From Archivesica marissinica (Eukaryota; Mollusca; Bivalvia; Venerida; Vesicomyidae), in the NCBI GenBank assembly GCA_014843695.1, contig CM026391.1:37881515-37945514 (forward strand): a DNA stretch of 64,000 nucleotides, given 5' to 3'. Under the pieces are notes generated by a model that was not told the origin of the DNA, ran no database searches, and was given only the letters and a program-made list of their open reading frames with translations. Each line of letters begins with the position of its first letter. The stretch's first letter is position 1. Positions 33,095 to 48,100 of this stretch are shown here, in pieces. The translations under genes were made by a program, and so were the position numbers.

Positions 33095-33840
33095 TATTAT
33101 ATTATTTTATTCTTTATTTCAGTCTCATAAATGTACACCATATAACAAACACAGAATATAGTTTACATATTAAAAAGTACATTGTCACTCAATTCAGAGT
33201 TATAAGAGACTATGTATCTATACATCATTCATCTATAACATATTGCACTACTATAGTATATGCATGTGATAAATGCATGTGTGAGATAAAGCTGAAAAGC
33301 AGTCGCTAATTGAAATTTAAAATCTTATTAAGATGTAATGGAATGAAAAATACTGAAAGCAAAATAAGCACCACTGCGCAAATTAAAAAAATGTTTTAAA
33401 AGATTAAATACCAATTCCAATCTGATTGGGATTAGCCTAATTAGCAAATGCTTTTCAGGTGTAATAAAATTATGAAGTCGACATATAAAACACTCAATAG
33501 ACATTATTTACAAAGATAAGAGGTACATCGTTGTAAAATACTAAAACAGGTTTTGGCAGCTAATCTAATAATGGGTGCATTTGTGAATATGAACTTAAGT
33601 TGTTCTTGACTAGACATAACAACAAAACCAGGTTGTATAAGTTGAACTCTAACAAATATTATGTTTCTTAAATCATCATAGAGGTAACATTTGACTCATC
33701 TTCAATTGTGTTACAGAATGTATATGCTCTGTCTTCTACTGGTAAGTTTTCGTATCTGCCAGTTTCAAGCCTTATAGGCGCTACGCCACATCTAAACTTA
33801 CTAAATGTAGCCCGATAATATGTCAGCCGTCACCGAATAA
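33095..33840 (-). pseudogene. L1/Tx1-like LINE 3' end, second copy
   Basis: Runs parallel to 22410-23110. The 3' UTR end (TTTATTCTTTATTTCAGTCTC, ATGTACACCATATAAC, TTATAAGAGAC) is followed by ATTTACAAAGATAAGAGG, AAAACAGGTTTTGGCAG and TCATAGAGG, the counterparts of the first copy's C-terminal coding end. It is too decayed to hold a long open frame. It lies directly downstream (3') of the larger LINE at 34051-38600. Confidence 0.75.
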
Positions 33841-35421
33841 TTAGACCCAGTCTCTTTAATCCGTCCTCCATTCACTTTCACCCAATAGATAATAAGTTTC
33901 AAGTGTATTAGCAATCGGTAAAACATTTGCTTTTGGCCATTTACAATTTCACTAACGTATGGCAAAGGCAATACATATATACACATGTCAATAAATATAC
34001 AATTTATACAACTATAACAAAACATACAAACACATCAGTACAGTAAATGATCAGTAGACAAATCTAATTGAATGTCCAAGAGTATTTTTACGTAGGCATA
34101 GCGCTTCTTTCACATATCGAGCAATATTCAGCAAACATTTGCTATTTTTTATTGACATTAACACGTTGAATATTTGAGTAGTGGGCCATGAACACCTGTC
34201 CATATATTTTGATCTTATAAATGTATACAATTGGCAGCACAACATAAAGTGAAATTCGGATTCTACCATATGTTGTGTACATAGTTTACACAATCTACAA
34301 CATTATTGTACCGGCATATTTCAATTTCTAGACAGTGTGACGATAATCTCATACACGTTAATAATTTTCTTAATTGATCATTTGGTATAATATCCAAATA
34401 TGGCTCAAAGCAATACTCAGTCTTATATCTGCAATACTAATCTATTTTTGGCATATAATTAATACAATCACGCCATTCTTGGACAAATTGATCTCTTATT
34501 CTTAGTTTGAAGATATTGTGATAGTTTACACTTCTATCAAAGTTGATCCTTACATTTGTAAAACCAATATGATCTACAATTGAATTTAATCTACTAGCCC
34601 AACAGGCAACATTAACAATATCACTTAAATCATTATACATTGAGTACATGGGTGAATCATTATTTTTCATCATCATTAACCAACATTTAACAGCCCTTTC
34701 CTTGCATATTACAGACAATGGAAATCTCCCAAGTTCACCATATACACTATAATTTGGTGTCTGACCTTTCACACCAAGAATGTATTTACAAAAAAGTATA
34801 TGTAACTTATCCATATCTATATAATTGTAAACATCCCATATTTCACAACCATATGTTAAAATTGGAACAATCATTGAATCAAAAATGATGATTTGATTTT
34901 TATATCAAGTTGCAATTTATCAATACACACCATACATTATTGGGGCTTGTTCATGTAATGCTCGAACTGCATTAACCATATGTCCAGTATACTTAAATTT
35001 AACACCTAGATATACAAAGTTATCCACAATATCGATTTTGTCATTATCAATGGATAATTCAGGATATGTATTTTGTTTCCGTTTTTCAAAAATACATATT
35101 TTTGTCTTATTCCCATGGATTTTAAGACCCCATTTTTCTGAATAATGTTGCACTGCATCTATCTGAGATTGTAAACTACCAGGATCAGTGGTAAACAAAA
35201 CTATATCGTCAGCAAATAAAATCATATACATTGATAACAGATCATAATCTTTGTCAGTTAATGTATTTAAATCGATATTTTCAACAATGTCATTGATACA
35301 CAAAATGAAGAGTAGCGGTGATAAAGGTTCACCCTGTTTAAGACCAATTGTTACATCAAAGAAATTAGAACAATCTTGTACATTATTATATATACATTTA
35401 ATCATGGTCATTTTACAGCTA

Positions 35422-35670
35422 AGGCCATAATAAAATAAATCCTAGATTTTCATCCACATTTTTTTGAAAATGGGGGCGGGGGTGAAATTTTATTTTTTAT
35501 TTTATATTTTCAGGATATCGATATTTATGCTGATAAAATGGTGTTTTGACAAGATTCAACTTGACAAGATTTTTTTTTTTTTTTTCAAATAGTAATAAAA
35601 AAAATCGGGGCGGGCCCTAAAAACGGGGGCGGGCGGGGATGAAAATCTAGGAAATATTTTATTATGGCCT
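35422..35670. mobile_element. 249-bp MITE inserted in the LINE
   Basis: Termini AGGCCATAATAAAATA and its complement are followed inward by TCCTAGATTTTCATCC on both arms: 34 of 36 terminal positions pair as inverted repeats. The interior has GC-rich GGGGCGGGGGT and GGGGCGGGCCC tracts and a T-run of about 16. It splits the LINE RT between the AFDTVN region and the MIKCIYNN region. No clear target-site duplication. Confidence 0.85.
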
Positions 35671-35942
35671 GATTGTATAAGCTTTGTGCATAGTGCATCT
35701 CTATTGACGGTATCAAAAGCTCTTTGATAATCAATAAAGATGCAACATAGCTTAGATTTATTTGATAATACCATTTGAATAATAGCATGTAATATAAAAA
35801 TAGGATCAGCCGTAGAACGACCATCACGAAAGCCATATTGATTATCATTAAATATATTTTCATTTTCCCACCATTTATTTACACGGTTTCGCAATAATAA
35901 TGAGAAAATCTTTCCAATAACATTTACCAAGGTATTATCTCT

Positions 35943-36621
35943 GCTATCAAGCTCAAATTGATAGCCTGTTCATTCCTATTGGATGTACATTTTGTATATA
36001 CAATAAGGGAGTCAATTTATTTATAGAGACTTCAATTTCATAACTAATAAGTAACCGTTTTCAACCTTACTAAATTTCGAAGAGTTTATACATTTATAAT
36101 TTAGAAATTTTAATCGTTACAATTAAGCACATCAAATACTTCATATCTTTACACAGATACTTACTGACATTCAGATATAGATATTATGCGACATCTATAT
36201 TACTCATCTGTGCAGTATGATGACAAGAGATTGGTGTCAAGCAGTATAAACAGTAATTGTTTGTTCTGTTGCATATTTGGATACTAATAAACGTGTCATG
36301 GACATTCCTGGTCAATGAAGATTCCAAAGTCACCCATTGGCTGCCAAACCTGGATAGGTGGGCGTTTCAAAATGCACCCATTAGCTAAAATATATACCCC
36401 GATATTCTGGCTGCATTACGCTAATCCAGAATCTGAACCAGGTTAAATAAATAAGAATGAAACTTTTCGTAAAATTTAAATTGTGAATTGGATCTTTTAA
36501 TTATAGCACGACCCGCCCCGGTACCTCACAACAAGCGAGTTCCCCAACTACATACATATACTACAACAAGAACCATACACATCCGTAGCCCAACAAAGAA
36601 AAAGAAGCCGGGTCGGCTCAT
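35943..36621. mobile_element. About 680-bp unclassified insertion in the LINE
   Basis: The LINE frame is restored as NYRDNTLVNVIGKIF if everything between about 35943 and 36621 is removed, with TCT duplicated at the junctions. The low-coordinate end carries the hairpin GCTATCAA / TTGATAGC. The other end has CCGGTACC and AAGCGAGTTCCCC, shared with 14071-14100. No transposase or SINE promoter was found. Confidence 0.65.
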
Positions 36622-38600
36622 CTGTAATTAGAGGGAATATTTGTATCACCCTTTTTATATATTGGACATATGACCCCTTTGGACCATGCCTCAGGATATG
36701 TACAATTATCGTAAATATAGTTAAACATAGTACATAAATATGGAGATATAACATTATTTTCATCAATAAAGAAATCCGACGCAGTGTTGCCTAAATCACA
36801 ACTTTCATAGCGATTCAACATACGTATAGTTTTTTCTACCTCTTCAATAGAGATAGTTATATCAAGACATTCGATATTAACAGGCTCATTACGCATATTG
36901 TTAAGCATATCATCATTTACATTACCTTGAGATGCATTGGATATATTTTTAAATGTTTTTTTAATTCATCTAGACTAACACTACAATCAACATTATTAGA
37001 TGATTTTCAATTTTTTAACAGATTTCCAAAACTTACGTGGTGCCGTTTTACTCATATTAGCCATATTTGCTTTTTCTCTATTATAGAATTTATATTTAGC
37101 CACCCGCTTAACTTTACAATAATTATTTCTACATACAAGCATGTGCAATCTATTTAGCTCGGATTTTACTGAAGAATAGAGGCGTTTAGCATCATAAAAC
37201 TTATTTTTAGCAATTTTACAATCATTATTAAACAATAGTGACTTCCGTTTCTTTGGTTTTGGGCGATTATTGAAAGTTCTACAATAGCACGAATAAGAAA
37301 TATCAAACACCGTATCAGAAAAACACTTCATACATTGGTTAATATCAAATTATCCACTCAGAAACGTATCATTTATTACTTTAAACGTGTCACACTTATT
37401 TTGAACACTATCAATAAATGCACCGGTTCGGGACGTGTCCCATAAGATTCTATCAAACTCAACATATTCATTCTAATTGATATCATTTATACAACAACAA
37501 CATTTATACAACAACAAAATGAGAAAGTTAATGGACAATGATCAGAAAATTCGTTAATCAGTTAGCAATACATACATATTATTTACCTTGTTATAACAAT
37601 CTGGAATTGTAGGTATATAATCCACTAGGGTAGATGCAGGTTTATTTCTATATATAGTATTGAATGTACAGATGCCCCCTTCTTTACGGCCATTTAGTAT
37701 AATGAGAGTATTCACTTTACAAAGAGTCAACAATTTTGGCCGATAATTATTAAACCCATTATCACGGTTTTTACGATCAGGTAGATCAGATGCAAACACT
37801 GTCTCATGCATATCGATAAATCGATTTAAATTTAGGTCATCAATATAATCTGGATCATTTCTAGTACGACTATTTAGGTCACCTAAGAAATATATATCAC
37901 CTTTATCAGAATAGTATCGTATATCACCATTCAAGTGCTCAAAAAAGTCAAACTCATATAGCAACGAATTGGCATTTCTATAAACTGCCGAATCCTCTGG
38001 CGGAATATAACATATGAATCTTTAGCTGATTGTAAAATTGTTTTATCTAATTTAAACCAACTAATACCCCTATTGTCAATTATTTCAACACTAGAATGAC
38101 CTTTATAGTAGTTTTTATAATATACAACTATACAACTACACAACTACACCACCGCTACACATAACGTCTAGCATTTTTGATAGATTTTGGGCGTGGACAA
38201 TTAATACATTCATACCCGTCAATATTAATATCTTTAAAAGAAGAATTCCAAGATTCATTGAAAAGCAATACATCGTAGTCACAAACAAATTTTCGAAAAT
38301 CAGAACCAGGTAATTTCAAAACAATACCATTATATACATTCCATACTAGGAAAGTTAATTGACTCTGATCACTTTCCTAGCTTTCACTACAGCCAGAGGA
38401 TGATACTGTTTCAATGCTATACATTTTGTTCTGAATGGGCAGTTTTACCAGGCTTTTTGGCTTTGATCATTGCCGGAAGTAAAGGCTTTTTGCGATCCTG
38501 TACGGACTTCGTAAATTGATCCTATACACTGAGCTTTGGTTTCGAGGGTTTTGGGGGCGATGTGGGATAATGTTCACCTGAACTATATGCTCCATATTAT

Positions 38601-39159
38601 TGCTGAAATATCTTTGTTAAATGTATTTATTTCAATACACGACTAATCTTTATAAATTGCGATTCTCAGACAGTGTATGTGTTATATATATATAATCAAA
38701 TACTCACCCACCAGTCGTAGCCTAATTGTGCGTGATTTAGTAAATACATTCCGTTTCTTATATACACGATCGAACCGAAGACTCGACTTAACGGCGCCTA
38801 AACATCTGTGATGTTATCTACTATTACTAAGATGTTACCCACACCAAACAGGTTCTGCATTTATATTACACAACTGTCCACCTGCAACTCTGTCCCGCTA
38901 AATTGACATAATATTTAGTCATTTACACGCAAAAAGAGAACTGATAATTTTGGCGCGAAAATGATAGCAGACGATTATGCATAAGACACATATACATATA
39001 GATGTTACACGATAAACAAATGGCCATATTTAGAAATAGACCAATGCATTTATATAATACATTACTATTTATATATGACAATAAACATTTCGTGCACATA
39101 TTTGTGTTGTTTGCACATTGTATAATTATATTATGACATAAATAACTGTTCATGTTTCT
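38601..39159. other. Unique interval between LINE and 42-bp array
   Basis: No recognised feature. The next guanylate cyclase exon expected downstream of 55285 on the minus strand was looked for here and not found. Confidence 0.4.
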
Positions 39160-42100
39160 ATCTCTTTATGACCACATATTTTTACAATTCCCAGCCATAT
39201 GTATACGTCTATACAGAAGAAGAACTCCATATGCATACGGAGATACGTTTATTCTACATATACCTTACCTGCATACTAAGGTATATTTATTCTGCCCATA
39301 GATTACCAAGAAAGGCTAATTCAGCCTATAAATTATGCATATTGAGACACGTGTATTCTACCAATAACTTACCCATATGTATACTGAGGTACGTGTATGC
39401 TATCAATAGCTCAATTACTTGACCATATGCATATTGAGATACGTTTATTCTGCCTATAGCTGATCCATATTCAAAAGCTAAACCATAGCTTTATTCTGCC
39501 CACAATTTAGAGATTTTGAGATACGATTACGTTACCGTTACTCATGTATGTTTATTCTATCTATAGATTATCCTATGCATACTGACGTATGTTCAATCTA
39601 CCAATAATTTACACATATGCATACTGTGATACGTTTATTCCGCTTATTACGTACATATATAAATACTGATGTACGTGTTGTCTGCCTAGAGCTTATCCAT
39701 ATGTATACTGAGATACACTACTTATGCTTATAGCTTATTTATGCATACTGATATATGTTTCGTCCTCTACCTATAGCTTACACATATACATACTGAGATA
39801 CATTAATTCTACCAATAGCTTACCCATATGACTATTTAGATATGATTATTCTACCAATAGCTTACCCATATATATAATACTGAGATACATTTATTCTGCC
39901 TATAACTTACCCATATGCATACTGAGATACATTTATTCTGCCTATAGCGTACCCATATATGCATACTGAGATACATTTATTCTGCCTATAACTTACCCAT
40001 ATGCATACTGAGATACATTTATTCTACCTATAACTTACCCATATGCATACTGAGATACATTTATTCTACCTATAACTTACCCATATGCATACTGAGATAC
40101 ATTTATTCTGCCTATAACTTACCCATATGCATACTGAGATACATTTATTCTACCTATAACTTACCCATATGCATACTGAGATACATTTATTCTGCCTATA
40201 ACTTACCCATATGCATACTGAGATACATTTATTCTGCCTATAACTTACCCATATGCATACTGAGATACATTTATTCTACCTATAGCTTACCCATATGCAT
40301 ACTGAGATACATTTATTCTACCTATAACTTACCCATATGCATACTGAGATACATTTATTCTACCTATAGCTTACCCATATGCATACTGAGATACATTTAT
40401 TCTGCCTATATCTTACCCATATGCATACTGAGATACATTTATTCTGCCTATAACGTACCCATATGCATACTGAGATACATTTATTCTACCTATAACTTAC
40501 CCATATGCATACTGAGATACATTTATTCTACCTATAACTTACCCATATGCATACTGAGATACATTTATTCTACCTATAACTTACCCATATGCATACTGAG
40601 ATACATTTATTCTACCTATAACTTACCCATATGCATACTGAGATACATTTATTCTGCCTATAACTTACCCATATGCATACTGAGATACATTTATTCTGCC
40701 TATAACTTACCCATATGCATACTGAGATACATTTATTCTGCCTATAACTTACCCATATGCATACTGAGATACATTTATTCTGCCTATAACTTACCCATAT
40801 GCATACTGAGATACATTTATTCTACCTATAACTTACCCATATGCATACTGAGATACATTTATTCTACCTATAGCTTACCCATATGCATACTGAGATACAT
40901 TTATTCTACCTATAACTTACCCATATGCATACTGAGATACATTTATTCTACCTATAACTTACCCATATGCATACTGAGATACATTTATTCTGCCTATAAC
41001 TTACCCATATGCATACTGAGATACATTTATTCTGCCTATAACTTACCCATATGCATACTGAGATACATTTATTCTACCTATAACTTACCCATATGCATAC
41101 TGAGATACATTTATTCTACCTATAACTTACCCATATGCATACTGAGATACATTTATTCTACCTATAGCTTACCCATATGCATACTGAGATACATTTATTC
41201 TGCCTATAACTTACCCATATGCATACTGAGATACATTTATTCTGCCTATAACTTACCCATATGCATACTGAGATACATTTATTCTACCTATAACTTACCC
41301 ATATGCATACTGAGATACATTTATTCTACCTATAGCTTACCCATATGCATACTGAGATACATTTATTCTACCTATAACTTACCCATATGCATACTGAGAT
41401 ACATTTATTCTACCTATAGCTTACCCATATGCATACTGAGATACATTTATTCTGCCTATAACTTACCCATATGCATACTGAGATACATTTATTCTGCCTA
41501 TAACTTACCCATATGCATACTGAGATACATTTATTCTGCCTATAACTTACCCATATGCATACTGAGATACATTTATTCTGCCTATAACTTACCCATATGC
41601 ATACTGAGATACATTTATTCTACCTATAACTTACCCATATGCATACTGAGATACATTTATTCTACCTATAACTTACCCATATGCATACTGAGATACATTT
41701 ATTCTACCTATAACTTACCCATATGCATACTGAGATACATTTATTCTACCTATAGCTTACCCATATGCATACTGAGATACATTTATTCTGCCTATAACTT
41801 ACCCATATGCATACTGAGATACATTTATTCTACCTATAACTTACCCATATGCATACTGAGATACATTTATTCTGCCTATAACTTACCCATATGCATACTG
41901 AGATACATTTATTCTGCCTATAACTTACCCATATGCATACTGAGATACATTTATTCTACCTATAACTTACCCATATGCATACTGAGATACATTTATTCTA
42001 CCTATAACTTACCCATATGCATACTGAGATACATTTATTCTACCTATAACGTACCCATATGCATACTGAGATACATTTATTCTGCCTATAACTTACCCAT

Positions 42101-45100
42101 ATGCATACTGAGATACATTTATTCTGCCTATAACTTACCCATATGCATACTGAGATACATTTATTCTACCTATAACTTACCCATATGCATACTGAGATAC
42201 ATTTATTCTACCTATAACTTACCCATATGCATACTGAGATACATTTATTCTACCTATAACTTACCCATATGCATACTGAGATACATTTATTCTGCCTATA
42301 ACTTACCCATATGCATACTGAGATACATTTATTCTGCCTATAACTTACCCATATGCATACTGAGATACATTTATTCTGCCTATAACGTACCCATATGCAT
42401 ACTGAGATACATTTATTCTACCTATAACTTACCCATATGCATACTGAGATACATTTATTCTACCTATAGCTTACCCATATGCATACTGAGATACATTTAT
42501 TCTACCTATAACTTACCCATATGCATACTGAGATACATTTATTCTACCTATAGCTTACCCATATGCATACTGAGATACATTTATTCTGCCTATAACTTAC
42601 CCATATGCATACTGAGATACATTTATTCTACCTATAACTACCATATGCATACTGAGATACATTTATTCTGCCTATACTTACCCATATGCATACTGAGATA
42701 CATTTATTCTGCCTATAACTTACCCATATGCATACTGAGATACATTTATTGTGCCTATAACGTACCCATATGCATACTGAGATACATTTATTGTGCCTAT
42801 AACTTACCCATATGCATACTGAGATACATTTATTGTGCCTATAACGTACCCATATGCATACTGATATACATTTATTCTGCCTATAACTTACCCATATGCA
42901 TACTGAGATACATTTATTCTACCTATAACTTACCCATATGCATACTGAGATACATTTATTCTACCTATAGCTTACCCATATGCATACTGAGATACATTTA
43001 TTCTACCTATAACTTACCCATATGCATACTGAGATACATTTATTCTACCTATAGCGTACTCATATGCATACTGAGATACATTTATTCTGCCTATAACTTA
43101 CCCATATGCATACTGAGATACATTTATTCTGCCTATAACTTACCCATATGCATACTGAGATACATTTATTCTGCCTATAACTTACCCATATGCATACTGA
43201 GATACATTTATTCTGCCTATAACTTACCCATATGCATACTGAGATACATTTATTCTACCTATAACTTACCCATATGCATACTGAGATACATTTATTCTAC
43301 CTATAGCTTACCCATATGCATACTGAGATACATTTATTCTACCTATAACTTACCCATATGCATACTGAGATACATTTATTCTACCTATAGCTTACCCATA
43401 TGCATACTGAGATACATTTATTCTGCCTATAACTTACCCATATGCATACTGAGATACATTTATTCTACCTATAACTACCATATGCATACTGAGATACATT
43501 TATTCTGCCTATACTACCCATATGCATACTGAGATACATTTATTGTGCCTATAACTTACCCATATGCATACTGAGATACATTTATTCTGCCTATAACTTA
43601 CCCATATGCATACTGAGATACATTTATTCTGCCTATAACTTACCCATATGCATACTGAGATACATTTATTGTGCCTATAACGTACCCATATGCATACTGA
43701 GATACATTTATTCTGCCTATAACTTACCCATATGCATACTGAGATACATTTATTCTACCTATAACTTACCCATATGCATACTGAGATACATTTATTCTAC
43801 CTATAACTTACCCATATGCATACTGAGATACATTTATTCTGCCTATAGCTTACCCATATGCATACTGAGATACATTTATTCTGCCTATAACTTACCCATA
43901 TGCATACTGAGATACATTTATTGTGCCTATAACTTACCCATATGCATACTGAGATACATTTATTGTGCCTATAACTTACCCATATGCATACTGAGATACA
44001 TTTATTGTGCCTATAACTTACCCATATGCATACTGAGATACATTTATTCTACCTATAACTTACCCATATGCATACTGAGATACATTTATTCTACCTATAA
44101 CTTACCCATATGCATACTGAGATACATTTATTCTACCTATAACTTACCCATATGCATACTGAGATACATTTATTCTGCCTATAACTTACCCATATGCATA
44201 CTGAGATACATTTATTCTGCCTATAACTTACCCATATGCATACTGAGATACATTTATTCTGCCTATAACGTACCCATATGCATACTGAGATACATTTATT
44301 CTGCCTATAACTTACCCATATGCATACTGAGATACATTTATTCTACCTATAGCTTACCCATATGCATACTGAGATACATTTATTCTACCTATAGCTTACC
44401 CATATGCATACTGAGATACATTTATTCTACCTATAACTTACCCATATGCATACTGAGATACATTTATTCTACCTATAACTTACCCATATGCATACTGAGA
44501 TACATTTATTGTGCCTATAACTTACCCATATGCATACTGAGATACATTTATTGTGCCTATAACGTACCCATATGCATACTGAGATACATTTATTGTGCCT
44601 ATAACTACCCATATGCTACGAATACATTTATTCTACCTATAACTTACCCATATGCATACTGAGATACATTTATTCTACCTATAACGTACCCATATGCATA
44701 CTGAGATACATTTATTCTACCTATAACTTACCCATATGCATACTGAGATACATTTATTCTGCCTATAACTTACCCATATGCATACTGAGATACATTTATT
44801 CTGCCTATAACTTACCCATATGCATACTGAGATACATTTATTCTACCTATAACTTACCCATATGCATACTGAGATACATTTATTCTACCTATAACTTACC
44901 CATATCATACTGAGATACATTACCTATACTACATATGCATACTGAGATACATTTATTCTGCCTATAACTTACCCATATGCATACTGAGATACATTTATTC
45001 TACCTATAGCTTACCCATATGCATACTGAGATACATTTATTCTGCCTATATCTTACCCATATGCATACTGAGATACATTTATTCTGCCTATAACGTACCC

Positions 45101-48100
45101 ATATGCATACTGAGATACATTTATTCTACCTATAACTTACCCATATGCATACTGAGATACATTTATTCTACCTATAGCTTACCCATATGCATACTGAGAT
45201 ACATTTATTCTACCTATAACTTACCCATATGCATACTGAGATACATTTATTCTGCCTATAACTTACCCATATGCATACTGAGATACATTTATTCTACCTA
45301 TACTTACCCATATGCATACTGAGATACATTTATTCTGCCTATAACGTACCCATATGCATACTGAGATACATTTATTCTGCCTATAGCTTACCCATATGCA
45401 TACTGAGATACATTTATTCTGCCTATAACTTACCCATATGCATACTGAGATACATTTATTCTACCTATAACTTACCCATATGCATACTGAGATACATTTA
45501 TTCTGCCTATAACTTACCCATATGCATACTGAGATACATTTATTCTGCCTATAACTTACCCATATGCATACTGAGATACATTTATTCTACCTATAACTTA
45601 CCCATATGCATACTGAGATACATTTATTCTACCTATAACTTACCCATATGCATACTGAGATACATTTATTCTGCCTATAACTTACCCATATGCATACTGA
45701 GATACATTTATTGTGCCTATAACTTACCCATATGCATACTGAGATACATTTATTCTGCCTATAACTTACCCATATGCATACTGAGATACATTTATTCTAC
45801 CTATAACTTACCCATATGCATACTGAGATACATTTATTCTACCTATAACTTACCCATATGCATACTGAGATACATTTATTCTACCTATAGCTTACCCATA
45901 TGCATACTGAGATACATTTATTCTGCCTATAACGTACCCATATGCATACTGAGATACATTTATTGTGCCTATAACTTACCCATATGCATACTGAGATACA
46001 TTTATTCTACCTATAGCTTACCCATATGCATACTGAGATACATTTATTCTACCTATAACTTACCCATATGCATACTGAGATACATTTATTCTACCTATAA
46101 CTTACCCATATGCATACTGAGATACATTTATTCTACCTATAACTTACCCATATGCATACTGAGATACATTTATTCTACCTATAACTTACCCATATGCATA
46201 CTGAGATACATTTATTCTACCTATAACTTACCCATATGCATACTGAGATACATTTATTCTGCCTATATCTTACCCATATGCATACTGAGATACATTTATT
46301 CTGCCTATAGCTTACCCATATGCATACTGAGATACATTTATTCTACCTATAGCTTACCCATATGCATACTGAGATACATTTATTCTACCTATAACTTACC
46401 CATATGCATACTGAGATACATTTATTCTACCTATAGCTTACCCATATGCATACTGAGATACATTTATTCTGCCTATAACTTACCCATATGCATACTGAGA
46501 TACATTTATTCTACCTATAACTTACCCATATGCATACTGAGATACATTTATTCTACCTATAACGTACCCATATGCATACTGAGATACATTTATTCTGCCT
46601 ATATCTTACCCATATGCATACTGAGATACATTTATTCTGCCTATAACGTACCCATATGCATACTGAGATACATTTATTCTACCTATAACGTACCCATATG
46701 CATACTGAGATACATTTATTCTGCCTATAACTTACCCATATGCATACTGAGATACATTTATTCTGCCTATAACGTACCCATATGCATACTGAGATACATT
46801 TATTCTACCTATAACTTACCCATATGCATACTGAGATACATTTATTCTACCTATAGCTTACCCATATGCATACTGAGATACATTTATTCTACCTATAACT
46901 TACCCATATGCATACTGAGATACATTTATTCTGCCTATAACGTACCCATATGCATACTGAGATACATTTATTGTGCCTATAACTTACCCATATGCATACT
47001 GAGATACATTTATTCTACCTATAGCGTACCCATATGCATACTGAGATACATTTATTCTGCCTATAACTTACCCATATGCATACTGAGATACATTTATTCT
47101 ACCTATAACTTACCCATATGCATACTGAGATACATTTATTCTACCTATAACTTACCCATATGCATACTGAGATACATTTATTCTACCTATAACTTACCCA
47201 TATGCATACTGAGATACATTTATTCTGCCTATACTTACCCATATGCATACTGAGATACATTTATTCTACCTATAGCTTACCCATATGCATACTGAGATAC
47301 ATTTATTCTGCCTATAACTTACCCATATGCATACTGAGATACATTTATTCTGCCTATAACTTACCCATATGCATACTGAGATACATTTATTCTGCCTATA
47401 ACTTACCCATATGCATACTGAGATACATTTATTCTACCTATAACTTACCCATATGCATACTGAGATACATTTATTCTACCTATAACTTACCCATATGCAT
47501 ACTGAGATACATTTATTCTACCTATAACTTACCCATATGCATACTGAGATACATTTATTCTACCTATAACGTACCCATATGCATACTGAGATACATTTAT
47601 TCTGCCTATAACTTACCCATATGCATACTGAGATACATTTATTCTGCCTATAACTTACCCATATGCATACTGAGATACATTTATTCTACCTATAACTTAC
47701 CCATATGCATACTGAGATACATTTATTCTACCTATAACTTACCCATATGCATACTGAGATACATTTATTCTACCTATAGCGTACCCATATGCATACTGAG
47801 ATACATTTATTCTGCCTATATCTTACCCATATGCATACTGAGATACATTTATTCTGCCTATAACGTACCCATATGCATACTGAGATACATTTATTCTACC
47901 TATAACTTACCCATATGCATACTGAGATACATTTATTCTACCTATAACTTACCCATATGCATACTGAGATACATTTATTCTACCTATAACTTACCCATAT
48001 GCATACTGAGATACATTTATTCTACCTATAGCTTACCCATATGCATACTGAGATACATTTATTCTGCCTATAACTTACCCATATGCATACTGAGATACAT

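Larger units (their letters stand above)
34051..38600 (-). pseudogene. Nearly full-length APE-type LINE (jockey/CR1-like), interrupted
   Basis: Read on the minus strand, pieces of a complete ORF2 follow in order. Endonuclease: WNVYNGIVLKLPGSDF and DYDVLLFNESWNSSF (about 38150-38350), ISWFKLDKTILQSAKDSY, and GDIYFLGDLNSRTRNDPDYI (about 37880). Linker: about 37331-36996. RT: WSKGVICPIYKKGDTNIPSN, GKIFSLLLRNRVNKWW, QYGFRDGRSTADPIF, AFDTVNRDAL, GLKQGEPLSPLLF, and LFADDIVLF (intact FADD). C-terminal part: PILTYGCEIWDV, FEPYLDIIPNDQLRKLL, RLSSHCLEIEICRYNN, and KLCTQHMVESEFHFML. A Lys/Pro-rich piece at 38400-38600 may be the end of ORF1. Frameshifts plus two insertions (35422-35670 and 35943-36621) inactivate it. 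The superfamily call is inferred from motif style. Confidence 0.88.

Noticed and set aside
38601..39159. The next downstream guanylate cyclase exon
   Set aside because: No segment matching the expected C-terminal beta-subunit sequence was seen here or elsewhere below 39160, so it probably lies outside the window.
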